Source: Beijerinckiaceae bacterium
GTDB lineage: Bacteria; Pseudomonadota; Alphaproteobacteria; Rhizobiales; Beijerinckiaceae
DNA length: 64,000 nucleotides
Direction: 5' to 3'
Assembly (NCBI GenBank): GCA_019753285.1
Contig: JAIELD010000031.1
Location: 43,570 to 107,569, forward strand
The position numbers and the translations under genes were made by a program. Under the pieces are notes generated by a model, which ran no database searches, had not been told where the DNA came from, and saw only the letters and a list, made by a program, of their open reading frames with translations. Shown piece by piece: positions 1-9,359 of the stretch (position 1 is the stretch's first letter; every line of letters starts with the position of its first letter).

Positions 1-483
1 GGCCACGCGCAGATGGCTGACGTCCGATGCGGCATATTCGATCTGCGCCTCGCTCAACGGGCGGCGCGCCCAATCCGTGAAGCGGGACGACTTGTCGATC
101 TTCGCCCCTGCAAGGCTCGCGACCAGCGATTCGTAGGAGATCTGGTCGCCGAAGCCGCAGACCATCGCGGCGACCTGCGTGTCGAACAAAGGCGTCGGGA
201 TGACCTTGGCGCCGTGCCAGATGATCTCGATGTCCTGGCGTGCCGCGTGGAACACCTTGATGACCGCAGTATTCGCCATGAGAGCATAGAACGGCGCGAG
301 GTCGAGGCCGGTGGCCAGCGTGTCCACAAGGCCGATTTCATCCGCGCTCGCCATCTGGATCAGGCAGAGTTTTGGATAATAGGTCGTCTCGCGCAGAAAT
401 TCGGTATCGACGGTGATGTAGGGGTGGCCGGCGAGGCGGCTGCAGAGCGCTGCGAGGTCGCCGGATTTGGTAATGATATTCAT
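1..483 (-). CDS. rnd: Ribonuclease D, 3' part outside the window
   Basis: 3'-5' exoribonuclease of the DEDD family that trims tRNA and other small RNA 3' ends. The visible 161 residues hold the whole exonuclease core: motif [10 protein letters not shown] (D26, E28), motif [13 protein letters not shown] (D84) and motif III with Y150 and D154 in [10 protein letters not shown]. The HRDC region of the usual roughly 385-residue protein would lie beyond base 1. The start is the ATG at 483. The gene is divergent from aspS with about 170 bases between them. The frame is open to the window edge, so this is a partial gene and not a truncation in the genome. Confidence 0.93.
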   Translation of the reverse strand, partial: MNIITKSGDLAALCSRLAGHPYITVDTEFLRETTYYPKLCLIQMASADEIGLVDTLATGLDLAPFYALMANTAVIKVFHAARQDIEIIWHGAKVIPTPLFDTQVAAMVCGFGDQISYESLVASLAGAKIDKSSRFTDWARRPLSEAQIEYAASDVSHLRVA

Positions 484-652
484 GATTTCGCGCCGTATCA
501 GTTTTTACCGGGCTTGTCGCTAGCACTGCGGCGGAATAACCGCGGCCAAACGCCAGAAACCTTGACAAATCGGCGCTCTCAATGTGGGTGTGCCGCGAAC
601 CAGTCATGGCGCGCCGCAGGTCGTCGCTCAATCGTCAAAGGCCTTTCCTCCC

Positions 653-2461
653 ATGTCCTCCACGCAATCGCAGGCCCGGACCCACCGCTACCGCTCGCAC
701 ACATGCGGCGCGCTGCGCAGCGCCGATATCGGCTCGCGCGCCCGGCTCTCCGGCTGGTGCCACCGCATCCGCGATCACGGCGGACTGCTCTTCATCGACC
801 TGCGCGATCATTACGGGCTGACGCAGATCGTCGTCGATCCTGCGAGCCCCTCCTTCGCAACGGCCGAGACGCTGCGCAGCGAATGGGTCATCTCCGTCGA
901 AGGCGAGGTGCGCCAGCGCCCGGACGGCACCGTCAACGCGAATCTCGAGACCGGCGAGGTCGAACTGATCGTCTCCGAGATCGAGGTTCTCGGCCCGGCC
1001 GGCGACCTGCCGCTGCCGGTGTTCGGCGATCTCGAATACCCGGAGGAGACGCGCCTCAAATACCGCTTTCTCGATCTTCGCCGCGACAAGCTGCACAAGA
1101 ACATCATGCTTCGCGGCAAGGTGATCGACAGCCTGCGCCGCCGCATGAAGGATGGCGGCTTCTTCGAGTTCCAGACGCCGATCCTCACCGCATCGAGCCC
1201 CGAGGGCGCGCGGGACTATCTCGTGCCGAGCCGCGTCCATCCCGGCAAGTTCTACGCGCTGCCCCAGGCACCGCAGCAGTTCAAGCAGTTGCTGATGGTT
1301 GCGGGCTTCGACCGCTATTTTCAGATCGCGCCATGCTTCCGCGACGAGGACGCCAGGGCCGACCGTTCACCGGGTGAGTTCTACCAGCTCGACATCGAGA
1401 TGAGCTTCGTCGAGCAGCAGGATGTCTTCGAGGCTGTCGAGCCGGTGCTGCGCGGTGTGTTCGAGGAGTTCGGCGGCGGAAGGCCGGTCACGCAGAGCTT
1501 TCCGCACATCAGCTACGCCGATTCGATGCGCTGGTATGGCAACGACAAGCCGGATCTGCGCATCCCGATCAAGATGCAGGACGTTTCGGACGTGTTCCGC
1601 GGCTCCGGCTTCAAGGTGTTCTCGCGCATTCTCGAAGGCGATCCGAAGGCCGCGATCTGGGCCATTCCTGCGCCTGGCGGCGGTTCGCGCGCGTTCTGCG
1701 ATCGCATGAACAGCTGGGCGCAGGGCGAGGGCCAGCCGGGGCTGGGGTATATCTTTTGGAAGGACGGCGCGGGCTCCGGCCCCATCGCGAACAATATCGG
1801 ATCGGAGAAAACCGAGGAACTTCGCCTTGCCCTTGGCCTCAAGGATGGCGATGCCGCCTTCTTCGTCGCGGGCTTGCCCGAGAAATTCGTCAAGTTTGCA
1901 GGCGCTGCTCGCGTCAAGGTCGGCACGGACCTCAACCTCGGCGACATGAACCAGTTTGCGCTCTGCTGGATTGTCGACTTCCCGATGTATGAATGGAACG
2001 AGGACGAGAAGAAGATCGACTTCTCGCATAATCCGTTCTCGATGCCGAATTTCGAGCGCGAGGCCTTCCTGAAGCTCGAAGCCGGCGACAAGGACACCAT
2101 CCTCGGCATCAAGGCGTTTCAGTACGACATCGTCTGCAACGGCATCGAATTGTCCTCCGGCGCGATCCGCAACCATCGCCCCGAAGTGATGAAGAAGGCC
2201 TTCGAGCTTGCGGGCTATGGCGAGGACGTGCTGCTGGAGAAATTCGGCGGGATGTATCGCGCCTTCCAGTATGGTGCCCCGCCGCATGGCGGCATCGCGC
2301 CCGGCGTCGATCGCATCGTGATGCTGCTCGCCGACGAGCCGAACATCCGCGAGGTCGTGCTGTTCCCGATGAACCAGAAAGCCGAAGACCTGCTGATGGG
2401 CGCGCCGAGCGAGGCGACGGCAAAGCAGCTCCGCGAATTGCACATCAGGTTGAACGTGTGA
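653..2461 (+). CDS. aspS: Aspartyl-tRNA synthetase
   Basis: Class II synthetase that charges tRNA with aspartate; 602 residues, normal for bacterial AspRS. The N-terminal OB fold begins with [20 protein letters not shown] and continues with [19 protein letters not shown]. Motif 2 is seen as [20 protein letters not shown] and motif 3 as [14 protein letters not shown]; the bacterial insertion domain lies between. I chose the ATG at 653 because the residues upstream (from a GTG at 584) have no AspRS character. GatCAB is encoded about 48 kb downstream, so this enzyme may be non-discriminating and also make Asp-tRNA(Asn); that is inference. The two bases after the stop lead into an intergenic inverted-repeat element. 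Confidence 0.97.
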   Translation: MSSTQSQARTHRYRSHTCGALRSADIGSRARLSGWCHRIRDHGGLLFIDLRDHYGLTQIVVDPASPSFATAETLRSEWVISVEGEVRQRPDGTVNANLETGEVELIVSEIEVLGPAGDLPLPVFGDLEYPEETRLKYRFLDLRRDKLHKNIMLRGKVIDSLRRRMKDGGFFEFQTPILTASSPEGARDYLVPSRVHPGKFYALPQAPQQFKQLLMVAGFDRYFQIAPCFRDEDARADRSPGEFYQLDIEMSFVEQQDVFEAVEPVLRGVFEEFGGGRPVTQSFPHISYADSMRWYGNDKPDLRIPIKMQDVSDVFRGSGFKVFSRILEGDPKAAIWAIPAPGGGSRAFCDRMNSWAQGEGQPGLGYIFWKDGAGSGPIANNIGSEKTEELRLALGLKDGDAAFFVAGLPEKFVKFAGAARVKVGTDLNLGDMNQFALCWIVDFPMYEWNEDEKKIDFSHNPFSMPNFEREAFLKLEAGDKDTILGIKAFQYDIVCNGIELSSGAIRNHRPEVMKKAFELAGYGEDVLLEKFGGMYRAFQYGAPPHGGIAPGVDRIVMLLADEPNIREVVLFPMNQKAEDLLMGAPSEATAKQLRELHIRLNV

Positions 2462-2473
2462 GCATGCCGATGT

Positions 2474-2577
2474 GTCATCCCGAACGGCGCGCAGCGGCGG
2501 GCCGGGATCCGGACGATATCCGCTTTCTTGGATGTTTTGTCTGGATCCCGGGTCTCGTTTTGCTCACCCGGGATGAC
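2474..2577. repeat. Intergenic nested inverted-repeat element
   Basis: The gap between aspS and the next gene contains two nested inverted repeats. The outer arms are GTCATCCCG (2474-2482) and CGGGATGAC (2569-2577). The inner arms are CCGGGATCCGGA (2502-2513) and TCTGGATCCCGG (2540-2551), complementary at 11 of 12 positions. The transcript can fold into a long stem. GTCATCCCG...CGGGATGAC elements are scattered between genes in many rhizobial genomes, so I read it as one copy of such a dispersed repeat. It may also help to end aspS transcription, though no U-tract follows. Confidence 0.7.
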
Positions 2578-2600
2578 TGCAATGGGTTAGCGGCTGCCTG

Positions 2601-3680
2601 ATGCGCATCCTTCTAGCCTCCTATGGTTCGTTGAAAACGCGTGGTGGATGGTTTTACGGCACGGCGCAGAAGCTTCAGAACGGCTTCGTCCGGCTCGGCC
2701 ATGCGGTGGAGTTCTTCTCGGACCGCGACATCGCCCGTGCGGCGTCGCCGATCCGCTCGCGCATCATGGGCCGCCGCGCCTGCAACCGAACCTTCAAGGA
2801 CTATGTCCGTAATTACGATCCGCATCTGATCGTGCTTTGCCATGCCGACCTCATCGCCAACGAGACGCTGGCGGAGGTCAAGGCGAGCTTTCCCGCCAAA
2901 CGGATCGTCGAGGTCAGGGTCGATGCTTTGCACAATGTGCTGACCATCCCCCATATGCGCGCACGGGCTCACGTCATCGACCGGAGCTTCGTCACGACTG
3001 GAGGCCGCGCCCTCGACCTCGTCGGCACACCGACAGCGCCGGCCTGCTTCATTCCCAACCCTGTGGACTCAGGCATGGAAGCCGGCGAAGCGCATCTCTC
3101 CGACGACCAGCCATTCGATGCGATCTATTCGCGCCGTCCGGTCATCGAGATGCCCTCCGACGACTATCGCGCTGAGATCGTGACGACGCTGGAGCGCGAT
3201 CCTTCGCTGAAGGTCTTCTCGATCGGCATCCATGGCGGCAGCCAGATTTTCGGTCAGGCCTATTTCGATCATATCTGCAACGCGCGCATCGGGCTCAATC
3301 TGTCGGTCAAGGCCGCGGCGCCCATCGGCGGCATCGGGCCTGCCGATCTGATGCGATTCTATTCGTCCGATCGCATCGCGCATTATGGTGGCAACGGTCT
3401 CGCCATCATGAACCCGGCCGAGTTCTCGTTCGACGAGTTGTTGCGCGACGGCCAGGAGTTTGTGAGCTTCTCCTCGCCCGCCGAAGCGCTCGAACAGGTG
3501 CGATGGCTGGCGCACAATCCCGCCGAGCGCATGCGTATGGCGTCTGCCTCGCACAGGGCATTCCATGACCGGTTTTCGTCCGAGCGCGTCGCCGAGTTCA
3601 TCGTCGCCAGAAGCTTCGGCGAGCCCGTTCCGGCGGCCTGCTCCTGGCCGGCGGAAGAGTTTGCCGGGCAGCTCTCATGA
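2601..3680 (+). CDS. Glycosyltransferase, GT1/CgeB-like
   Basis: A 359-residue protein with the outline of a two-domain GT-B glycosyltransferase. The N-terminus MRILLASYG followed by GGWFYGTAQKLQNGFVRLGH is typical of an acceptor domain. The C-terminal half carries the nucleotide-sugar side, including the segment RIGLNLSVKAAAPIGGIGPA, then HYGGNGLAIMNP and a final DRFSSERVAEFI helix, as in CgeB-like proteins. No signal peptide or membrane segment is seen. It overlaps the next glycosyltransferase by 4 bases (ATGA), so the two are translationally coupled. The substrate cannot be told from sequence; assembly or decoration of a cell-surface polysaccharide is inferred from the neighbours. Confidence 0.85.
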   Translation: MRILLASYGSLKTRGGWFYGTAQKLQNGFVRLGHAVEFFSDRDIARAASPIRSRIMGRRACNRTFKDYVRNYDPHLIVLCHADLIANETLAEVKASFPAKRIVEVRVDALHNVLTIPHMRARAHVIDRSFVTTGGRALDLVGTPTAPACFIPNPVDSGMEAGEAHLSDDQPFDAIYSRRPVIEMPSDDYRAEIVTTLERDPSLKVFSIGIHGGSQIFGQAYFDHICNARIGLNLSVKAAAPIGGIGPADLMRFYSSDRIAHYGGNGLAIMNPAEFSFDELLRDGQEFVSFSSPAEALEQVRWLAHNPAERMRMASASHRAFHDRFSSERVAEFIVARSFGEPVPAACSWPAEEFAGQLS

Positions 3681-4654
3681 GCGCACGAGCCGATGAGCGG
3701 CCATCCATCGTCGCCGTGATCGTAGCCTTCGAAAGCGCCGAAGTGCTGCCGCTCTGCCTCGCGGCGTTAGCAAGCCAATCCATCCCGGCCATCGTGGTCG
3801 ACAATGCCTCGACGGATCGCTCGGCCGAGATTGCGCGCAAACATGGTGCCTTGGCGATCGTCAATCCGCGCAATGAAGGGTTTGGTCGCGGCATGAACAT
3901 TGGCGTGCGCGCCGCAACGGGCTTTGATCATGTTCTCATCCTCAATCCCGACGCGGTCGTGCAGCCGGGTTTTGCCGCAGCCATGCGCAAGGCGGTCGCA
4001 TGGTATCCGGACGCTGGCATTCTGGGGCCGAGCATCACCGGGCCGGACGGATCGATCTTCTTCCCGCTCCGCTCGGTGCTGTCGCCCTATCTCCAGAACG
4101 ATCGGAAAAGCCCATGCGTTCCGGAGGGCGATTGCTGCGCACCCTTCCTTTCGGGCGCGTGCTACCTCGTCGAGCGCCGCTTCTTTCTCGATCTCGGCGG
4201 CTTCGATCCAGAGATTTTCCTGTTCTATGAGGACAACGATCTCTGCCGTCGCGTGATCGATGCTGGCCGACCGATTGTCTACGTCCATGACGCCAAGGTC
4301 GCCCATGCGCAGGGGCGCTCGTCCAGCCCAGCGAAAGGCCGCCGCTTCAAGACGCGATGGCACTATGCCTGGTCAGAAGGCTACATCGCGCGCAAATACG
4401 GCTTGCCCAATCCGTCCTATGCGACGTTTTTGAGAAACACTTTGAAATATGTTGCAACACTGGTAACAGGCGATCTGCAAAAGAAGGAACGCTATGGCGG
4501 CGCTGCCGCCGGCGCTCTCGCCCTGATCCGAGGCCGCACGGCGCTCGAAAGAGAGGGCCTCGAAAGATGCGGGCCTGATGACGATCACGGCAGAGACAGC
4601 AGCGACAAGCCGCCGGGTGACCATCGCGCAGGCCCTGACGCGCGGATTCGATAA
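3677..4654 (+). CDS. Family 2 glycosyltransferase (WbbL/rhamnosyltransferase-like)
   Basis: GT-A fold transferase of family 2, 325 residues. Seen in order are IVAVIVAFES (strand 1), VVDNASTDRS (nucleotide binding), LILNPDAVV (the metal-binding NPDA variant of DxD), FLSGACYLVERRFF, and the acceptor and catalytic segment GGFDPEIFLFYEDNDLC. These are the hallmarks of WbbL-type rhamnosyltransferases, but the sugar is not certain. The start ATG overlaps the stop of the preceding gene by 4 bases. The last 25 codons overlap the acyltransferase reading frame by 77 bases and have a low-complexity, out-of-family composition, so the C-terminal tail may be weakly constrained. Confidence 0.92.
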   Translation: MSARADERPSIVAVIVAFESAEVLPLCLAALASQSIPAIVVDNASTDRSAEIARKHGALAIVNPRNEGFGRGMNIGVRAATGFDHVLILNPDAVVQPGFAAAMRKAVAWYPDAGILGPSITGPDGSIFFPLRSVLSPYLQNDRKSPCVPEGDCCAPFLSGACYLVERRFFLDLGGFDPEIFLFYEDNDLCRRVIDAGRPIVYVHDAKVAHAQGRSSSPAKGRRFKTRWHYAWSEGYIARKYGLPNPSYATFLRNTLKYVATLVTGDLQKKERYGGAAAGALALIRGRTALEREGLERCGPDDDHGRDSSDKPPGDHRAGPDARIR

Positions 4655-5705
4655 TTTCGGCCTCATCAGACTGGCGCTGTCCGTTTTCGTCGTCGTATCG
4701 CACACGGTCAGCATCGGCCTCACCGGACTTGCGTCGACCGAGCCTGGATACGCCTGGACCGGGCTCACGCTCGGCGAGCATTCGGTGAATTGCTTCTTCG
4801 CGATCTCAGGGTTTCTGATCGCGATGAGTTGGGATCGGCGGCCGAATGCCGCCTTCTTCGCAACATCGCGGTTCCTTCGGCTCGTGCCCGGCCTCGTCGC
4901 CGCTGTCGTGATATCGACCTTCGTGATCGGCGCCGCGATGACGTCGCTTCCGCTCTCGGCCTATCTTCGGAGCGGCGAAACCTGGCAGTTCCTGCTCGAG
5001 ACGATCTTCAGGCTGAAGAGCACCGGCACGCTGCCCGGCGTCTTCGAGGGCAACCCGCTGCACATCGTGCTCGGCACTGTCTGGTCGCTGAAATACGAGA
5101 TCGGCTGTTATTTCGGTCTGTTCGTACTTGGCGTCACCGGCTTGCTGCTGCGGCCTCGGGTGATTCTCGCGATCGCGCTCATCTTCGGTTTCGGGTTGTT
5201 GGCGATCGAAATCCTTGCGCTCAAGGTGTCAGCATCGCAGTTCACGGCCTTCCGCCTGCGGTTCATCTTTGCGCTCGCGGCTGCGTTGTACGTCTGGCGC
5301 GACAGGGTGCCCGTCTCGCTGCCGATGGCGCTGCTGGCTTTCCTGGTGGCGCTTGCGCTGCAGCGGACGCCGTTCTACCACGCGGCGCTCTACGCCACCG
5401 AAACCTATCTCGTTCTGTGCCTTGCCATCGCGCCGGGCTTCTCGTCACCGAAGCTCGAATTGCCGTTCGATTTCTCCTACGGCATCTATCTTTACGGGCT
5501 GCCGGTGCAGCAGGCGCTGACCGCGCTGTTCCATCCGCAAAACCCGTATGCGCTCCTGCCGCCGGCACTTATCGTCACGACGTTTTTTGCTGGATTTTCA
5601 TGGTATTGCGTCGAAAAGCCCGCGCTATCATTGAAGCAGCGCGTGCTTGCGCGGGCTCCGTCCTGGCGGCTTCCCTTCATCGGGGCGAAGCCGGCGAAGC
5701 CCTAG
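4578..5705 (+). CDS. Membrane-bound acyltransferase (acyltransferase 3 family)
   Basis: Polytopic inner-membrane O-acyltransferase, 375 residues with about ten hydrophobic segments. The N-terminal FGLIRLALSVFVVVSHTVSI contains the catalytic-type His in an R-x10-H arrangement (family signature RxxxA...H). GEHSVNCFFAISGFLIAMSW and RFLRLVPGLV are further family marks. Such enzymes add acetyl or other acyl groups to exported glycans, which fits the two glycosyltransferases just upstream. The frame overlaps the preceding one by 77 bases; a GTG about 39 bases further in is an alternative start that would shorten the overlap. Its stop overlaps the convergent erpA stop. Confidence 0.9.
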   Translation: MTITAETAATSRRVTIAQALTRGFDNFGLIRLALSVFVVVSHTVSIGLTGLASTEPGYAWTGLTLGEHSVNCFFAISGFLIAMSWDRRPNAAFFATSRFLRLVPGLVAAVVISTFVIGAAMTSLPLSAYLRSGETWQFLLETIFRLKSTGTLPGVFEGNPLHIVLGTVWSLKYEIGCYFGLFVLGVTGLLLRPRVILAIALIFGFGLLAIEILALKVSASQFTAFRLRFIFALAAALYVWRDRVPVSLPMALLAFLVALALQRTPFYHAALYATETYLVLCLAIAPGFSSPKLELPFDFSYGIYLYGLPVQQALTALFHPQNPYALLPPALIVTTFFAGFSWYCVEKPALSLKQRVLARAPSWRLPFIGAKPAKP

Positions 5706-6049
5706 ACCGAGAACGACGTGCCGCAACCGCAGGACGATGTCGCGTTCGGGTTGTGAACGCGGAAGGACTGGCCCATCAGATCATCGACGAAATCGATTTC
5801 CGATCCTTCAAGGAAGGGCGCGGAGGTGGCATCGATCAGCACCGTAACGCCGTTCTTCTGCAGGGCGATGTCGTCTTCGGCCTTGCTGCGGTCGAAACCG
5901 AACTTGTACTGGAAACCGGAGCAGCCGCCACCTTCGACGCTGACGCGCAGCATCGAGCCTTCAGGCTCGCCGCGCAGGATCTGCGCCACGCGCTGTGCTG
6001 CGCTCTCCGACACAGTGATACTCGTGGAATTCGCTTCAAAATCGGTCAT
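5702..6049 (-). CDS. erpA: A-type iron-sulfur cluster carrier/insertion protein
   Basis: Small A-type carrier that delivers Fe-S clusters to apo-enzymes; 115 residues. The three cluster-binding cysteines are present: C43 in GGGCSGFQY, and C107 and C109 in SSCGCGTSFSV. The core VSVEGGGCSGFQYKFGFD is that of the ErpA/IscA family. No isc or suf genes are nearby, so the ErpA name rather than IscA or SufA is a family-level choice. It is transcribed divergently from dgt, with an 8-bp-arm dyad between them. Confidence 0.92.
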   Translation of the reverse strand: MTDFEANSTSITVSESAAQRVAQILRGEPEGSMLRVSVEGGGCSGFQYKFGFDRSKAEDDIALQKNGVTVLIDATSAPFLEGSEIDFVDDLMGQSFRVHNPNATSSCGCGTSFSV

Positions 6050-6133
6050 GGTCCTGAATGTCCGCCATGGAAAGGGGCCGAGCCCATTGCTATATTACTG
6101 TCGAAGATACGCCTTGCCCGTCGCGCATTCAAT

Positions 6134-6151
6134 GGCTGATCGAGATCAGCC
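6134..6151. promoter_or_regulatory. Dyad (possible operator) between erpA and dgt
   Basis: GGCTGATC-GA-GATCAGCC is a perfect 8-base inverted repeat with a 2-base centre. It lies in the 126-base divergent gap, 24 bases before the dgt start and 85 bases before erpA. A direct repeat GCTCAGCTCA follows at once. The regulator is unknown. A dyad of this length in a short divergent promoter region is suggestive of a repressor site, but chance or an RNA hairpin in the dgt leader are possible. Confidence 0.4.
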
Positions 6152-6175
6152 AAAGCTCAGCTCAGGACAGTCCGC

Positions 6176-7384
6176 TTGCATTTCTTCCTGCCGAAGCCGC
6201 TGCAGCCCTTCGCCAGCGATCAGTCGATGTCGCGCGGCCGCCTTCATCCTGAGCCGTCGTCGCCGACCCGCAGCGAGTTCCAGCGCGACCGCGACCGCAT
6301 CATCCATTCGAGCGCCTTTCGCCGCTTGAAGCACAAGACGCAGGTTTTCATCGAACACGAAGGCGACCACCACCGCACGCGCCTCACGCATTCACTGGAA
6401 GTGGCGCAGATCGCCCGCTCGATCGCCCGCGCGCTCGGGCTCGACGAGGATCTGGCCGAAGCGCTGGCGCTCGCGCATGATCTTGGCCACACACCGTTCG
6501 GCCATACCGGCGAGGACGCGCTGGACGCCGTAATGGCGCCCTATCGCGGCTTCGACCATAACGCCCAGACGCTCCGCATCGTCACCAGCCTGGAACGGCG
6601 ATATGCAGCCTTCGACGGGCTGAACCTCACCTGGGAGACGCTCGAGGGGCTCGCGAAGCACAATGGCGCGGTGACCGACAAAGAGGGCAACCCGGTAGGC
6701 CGCTACACGCGTTTCGGCGTGCCTTTCGCCATCGTCAGCTACAATCAGCGGCAGGATCTTGAGCTGGCGACGCTCGCCGGCGCGGAGGCGCAGGCTGCGG
6801 CCATCGCGGACGACATCGCCTATGACGCGCATGATATCGACGACGGTTTGCGGGCCGGCCTGTTCGAGATCGACGAGCTGCGCGAGGTGCCGCACCTTGC
6901 AAGCCTGCTCGATGACATCGAGGACCGGCATGGCGATCTCGAGCCTTCGCGCACGATTCACGAGCTCCAGCGTCGCGTCATCACGCGGTTCGTCGAGGAT
7001 GTGATCGCCGAGAGCGAGACACGCCTCACCGCCCTGAAGCCGCAGCGCGCGCAGGACATCAGACTGGCGGGCGCGCCGGTCATCGCCTTCTCCGCGCGGA
7101 TGGCGGCCGCCGATCGCAGCATCAAGGGCTTTCTCTTTCCTCACATGTACCGCCACGAAACCGTGGTACGGATCAGGGTCGGCGCGACGCAGATCGTCAC
7201 GGACCTGTTCGAGCGTTTCATGGCGTCCTGCGAATTGCTGCCGTCGGAATGGCAGGCCGGCCTCGTTCCGGGCGACGAGATGGCAAGAGCGCGGCACATC
7301 GCGGATTACATCGCCGGAATGACGGATCGCTACGCCATCCAGGCGCATCAGCAGTTGTTTGACGCCACTCCGGATTTGCGATAG
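6176..7384 (+). CDS. dgt: Deoxyguanosinetriphosphate triphosphohydrolase-like protein
   Basis: HD-domain dNTP triphosphohydrolase, which splits dGTP (or other dNTPs) to nucleoside and triphosphate and so affects dNTP pools. The 402 residues show the metal-binding HD set: H72 in [10 protein letters not shown] and H101-D102 in [36 protein letters not shown] is the conserved N-terminal block of the alphaproteobacterial subfamily. The start is a TTG at 6176 behind an AGGACAG ribosome site; no in-frame ATG gives the full N-terminus. It precedes argS in the same direction. Confidence 0.93.
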   Translation: MHFFLPKPLQPFASDQSMSRGRLHPEPSSPTRSEFQRDRDRIIHSSAFRRLKHKTQVFIEHEGDHHRTRLTHSLEVAQIARSIARALGLDEDLAEALALAHDLGHTPFGHTGEDALDAVMAPYRGFDHNAQTLRIVTSLERRYAAFDGLNLTWETLEGLAKHNGAVTDKEGNPVGRYTRFGVPFAIVSYNQRQDLELATLAGAEAQAAAIADDIAYDAHDIDDGLRAGLFEIDELREVPHLASLLDDIEDRHGDLEPSRTIHELQRRVITRFVEDVIAESETRLTALKPQRAQDIRLAGAPVIAFSARMAAADRSIKGFLFPHMYRHETVVRIRVGATQIVTDLFERFMASCELLPSEWQAGLVPGDEMARARHIADYIAGMTDRYAIQAHQQLFDATPDLR

Positions 7385-7463
7385 CGCCACGGTCCACGTG
7401 CGAGGACCACACGAACCCGTTGAGCAAGTGTGTGCGCGCTGTAAATCCAAAGGCACGACGATC

Positions 7464-9224
7464 ATGAATGTGTTTGCCGCGTTCCAGACGCGCCTCGAAG
7501 CTGTGTTGCTGCTGCTGAAGGAGCAGGGGCGTCTGCCTGCGAGCGTCGAGCCCTCGCGTGCGGTGATCGAACCGCCGCGCGATCCTTCTCACGGCGATAT
7601 GGCGATCAACGCGGCGATGGTCTTCGCCAAGGAAGCCGGCATGAAGCCGCGCGACCTCGCGGCACTGATCGTCGCGGAACTCGAGAAGGACTCGAGCATC
7701 GTTGCCTGCGAGATCGCCGGGCCGGGCTTTATCAACATCAGGCTTGCGCCGAGCGTGTTCGACGACGCGCTGCGTGCGCTCATCGCCGACCCGCAGCACT
7801 TCGGGCGAGGTGCGCCGCGCAAGGGCAAGGTGAATGTCGAATATGTCTCGGCCAATCCGACCGGGCCGATGCATGTGGGCCATGGTCGCGGTGCGGTGTT
7901 CGGCGACGCGCTCGCCTCGCTGCTGGCTTTCGCCGGCCACGATGTCACGCGCGAATATTACATCAACGACGCAGGCGCGCAGGTGGACGTGCTCGCCCGC
8001 TCGGTGTTCCTGCGCTACCGCGAGGCGCTCGGCGAGGATATCGGCGCCATACCGGACGGCTTTTACCCAGGCGATTATCTGAAGCCGGTCGGCGTCGCGC
8101 TGGTGAAGCACTACGCCACGCAACTCGTCGATATGCCGGAAAGCGAATGGCTGCCGCGCGTGCGGCGCTACGCGATCGATGCGATGATGACCATGATCCG
8201 GGAAGACCTCGCGAAGCTGCGCGTCGAGCATTCGGTTTTCTTTTCAGAAGCGTCGCTGCGAGAACCCCTTGATGCGGTGAAGACCACGATCAGCGCCCTT
8301 CGGGCCAAGGGCCTCGTTTATGACGGCAGGCTGCCTCCGCCGAAGGGGCAGGTCGACGCCGAATGGGAGGATCGTGAGCAGGCGCTCTTCCGTTCGACGG
8401 AATTCGGCGACGACGTCGATCGGCCGTTGGTGAAGTCCGACGGCTCATACACCTATTTTGCCTCCGACATTGCCTATCACGCGTCCAAATACCAGCGCGG
8501 CTTCACGACGTTGATCGACGTATGGGGCGCCGACCATGGCGGCTATGTGAAGCGCATGGCCGCTGCTGTGAATGCGGTCAGCGACGGCAAGGCCGTGCTC
8601 GACGTGAAGCTCTGCCAGCTCGTAAAGCTCATGCGGAACGGCGAACCTGTGAAGATGTCGAAGCGCTCGGGCGATTTCGTCACTCTGGCGGAGGTGGTCG
8701 ATGAGGTCGGGGCCGACGCCGTCCGCTTCATGATGCTGTTTCGCAAGAACGACGCGCCGCTCGAATTCGACCTTGCCAAGGTCATCGAGCAGTCGAAGGA
8801 CAACGCGGTCTTCTATGTCCAGTACGCCCATGCCCGCTGCTTCTCGATCTTCCGGCAGGCGGCGCAGGCCTTCGATGGCAGGCGGTTCACGCCGAGCGAG
8901 CTGTTGGCCGCGGATTTCGACAAGCTTTCGGACCCGGACGAGCGGCGATTGATCCAGTTCATCGCCGAATATCCGCGTGTTATTGACGCTGCCGCACAGG
9001 CCCACGAGCCGCACCGCCTTGCCTTTTACCTCTACGATCTTGCAAGCGCTTTCCATGCGCTCTGGAACAGGGGCAAGGATAAGGGGCAGGCGCCTTTGCG
9101 CTTTATTAACCAAGATGATGCCACTCTGACCGTGGCGAGACTCGCGCTTGTGTATTCGTTAATGTCGGTTCTTGCGTCGGCCTTAGCAATTCTTGGCGTC
9201 AGCGCGCCTGATGAAATGCGATGA
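7464..9224 (+). CDS. argS: Arginyl-tRNA synthetase
   Basis: Class I synthetase, 586 residues. The N-terminal Add-1 domain (FINIRLAP) recognises the tRNA D-loop. The HIGH motif appears as HVGH (137-140) within [15 protein letters not shown], and the KMSKS motif as KMSKRSGD. The C-terminal DALR anticodon-binding domain ends with the ALLYSLMSVL-like segment [18 protein letters not shown] near the stop. I chose the ATG at 7464, where the family N-terminus [11 protein letters not shown] begins; the open frame upstream is not conserved in kind. Confidence 0.97.
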   Translation: MNVFAAFQTRLEAVLLLLKEQGRLPASVEPSRAVIEPPRDPSHGDMAINAAMVFAKEAGMKPRDLAALIVAELEKDSSIVACEIAGPGFINIRLAPSVFDDALRALIADPQHFGRGAPRKGKVNVEYVSANPTGPMHVGHGRGAVFGDALASLLAFAGHDVTREYYINDAGAQVDVLARSVFLRYREALGEDIGAIPDGFYPGDYLKPVGVALVKHYATQLVDMPESEWLPRVRRYAIDAMMTMIREDLAKLRVEHSVFFSEASLREPLDAVKTTISALRAKGLVYDGRLPPPKGQVDAEWEDREQALFRSTEFGDDVDRPLVKSDGSYTYFASDIAYHASKYQRGFTTLIDVWGADHGGYVKRMAAAVNAVSDGKAVLDVKLCQLVKLMRNGEPVKMSKRSGDFVTLAEVVDEVGADAVRFMMLFRKNDAPLEFDLAKVIEQSKDNAVFYVQYAHARCFSIFRQAAQAFDGRRFTPSELLAADFDKLSDPDERRLIQFIAEYPRVIDAAAQAHEPHRLAFYLYDLASAFHALWNRGKDKGQAPLRFINQDDATLTVARLALVYSLMSVLASALAILGVSAPDEMR

Positions 9225-9270
9225 GTGCGTTTGGCCTGCCTGCCAGCTTTGCCGAGCTTCTTGATTGATC

Positions 9271-9299
9271 TTGACGGTCTGGTTTTCGCCGTCGATGCT
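9271..9299 (+). promoter_or_regulatory. Possible sigma-70 promoter before the SPOR gene
   Basis: TTGACG (9271-9276) and GATGCT (9294-9299) are separated by 17 bases in the 135-base gap between argS and the SPOR-domain gene. The -35 box is good and the -10 box is poor. This is a reading of consensus only. Confidence 0.25.
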
Positions 9300-9359
9300 T
9301 GATGACCAAGAGTGTGAGGCGGAAGGATCGCAGGTAACCGAGACGAGCGAGGACCTGTT

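Noticed and set aside
13..1377. 454-residue open frame on the plus strand across rnd and the start of aspS
   Set aside because: It runs antisense to rnd and in another frame of aspS; its product is Arg-rich and low in hydrophobic structure, a usual shadow frame of GC-rich coding DNA.
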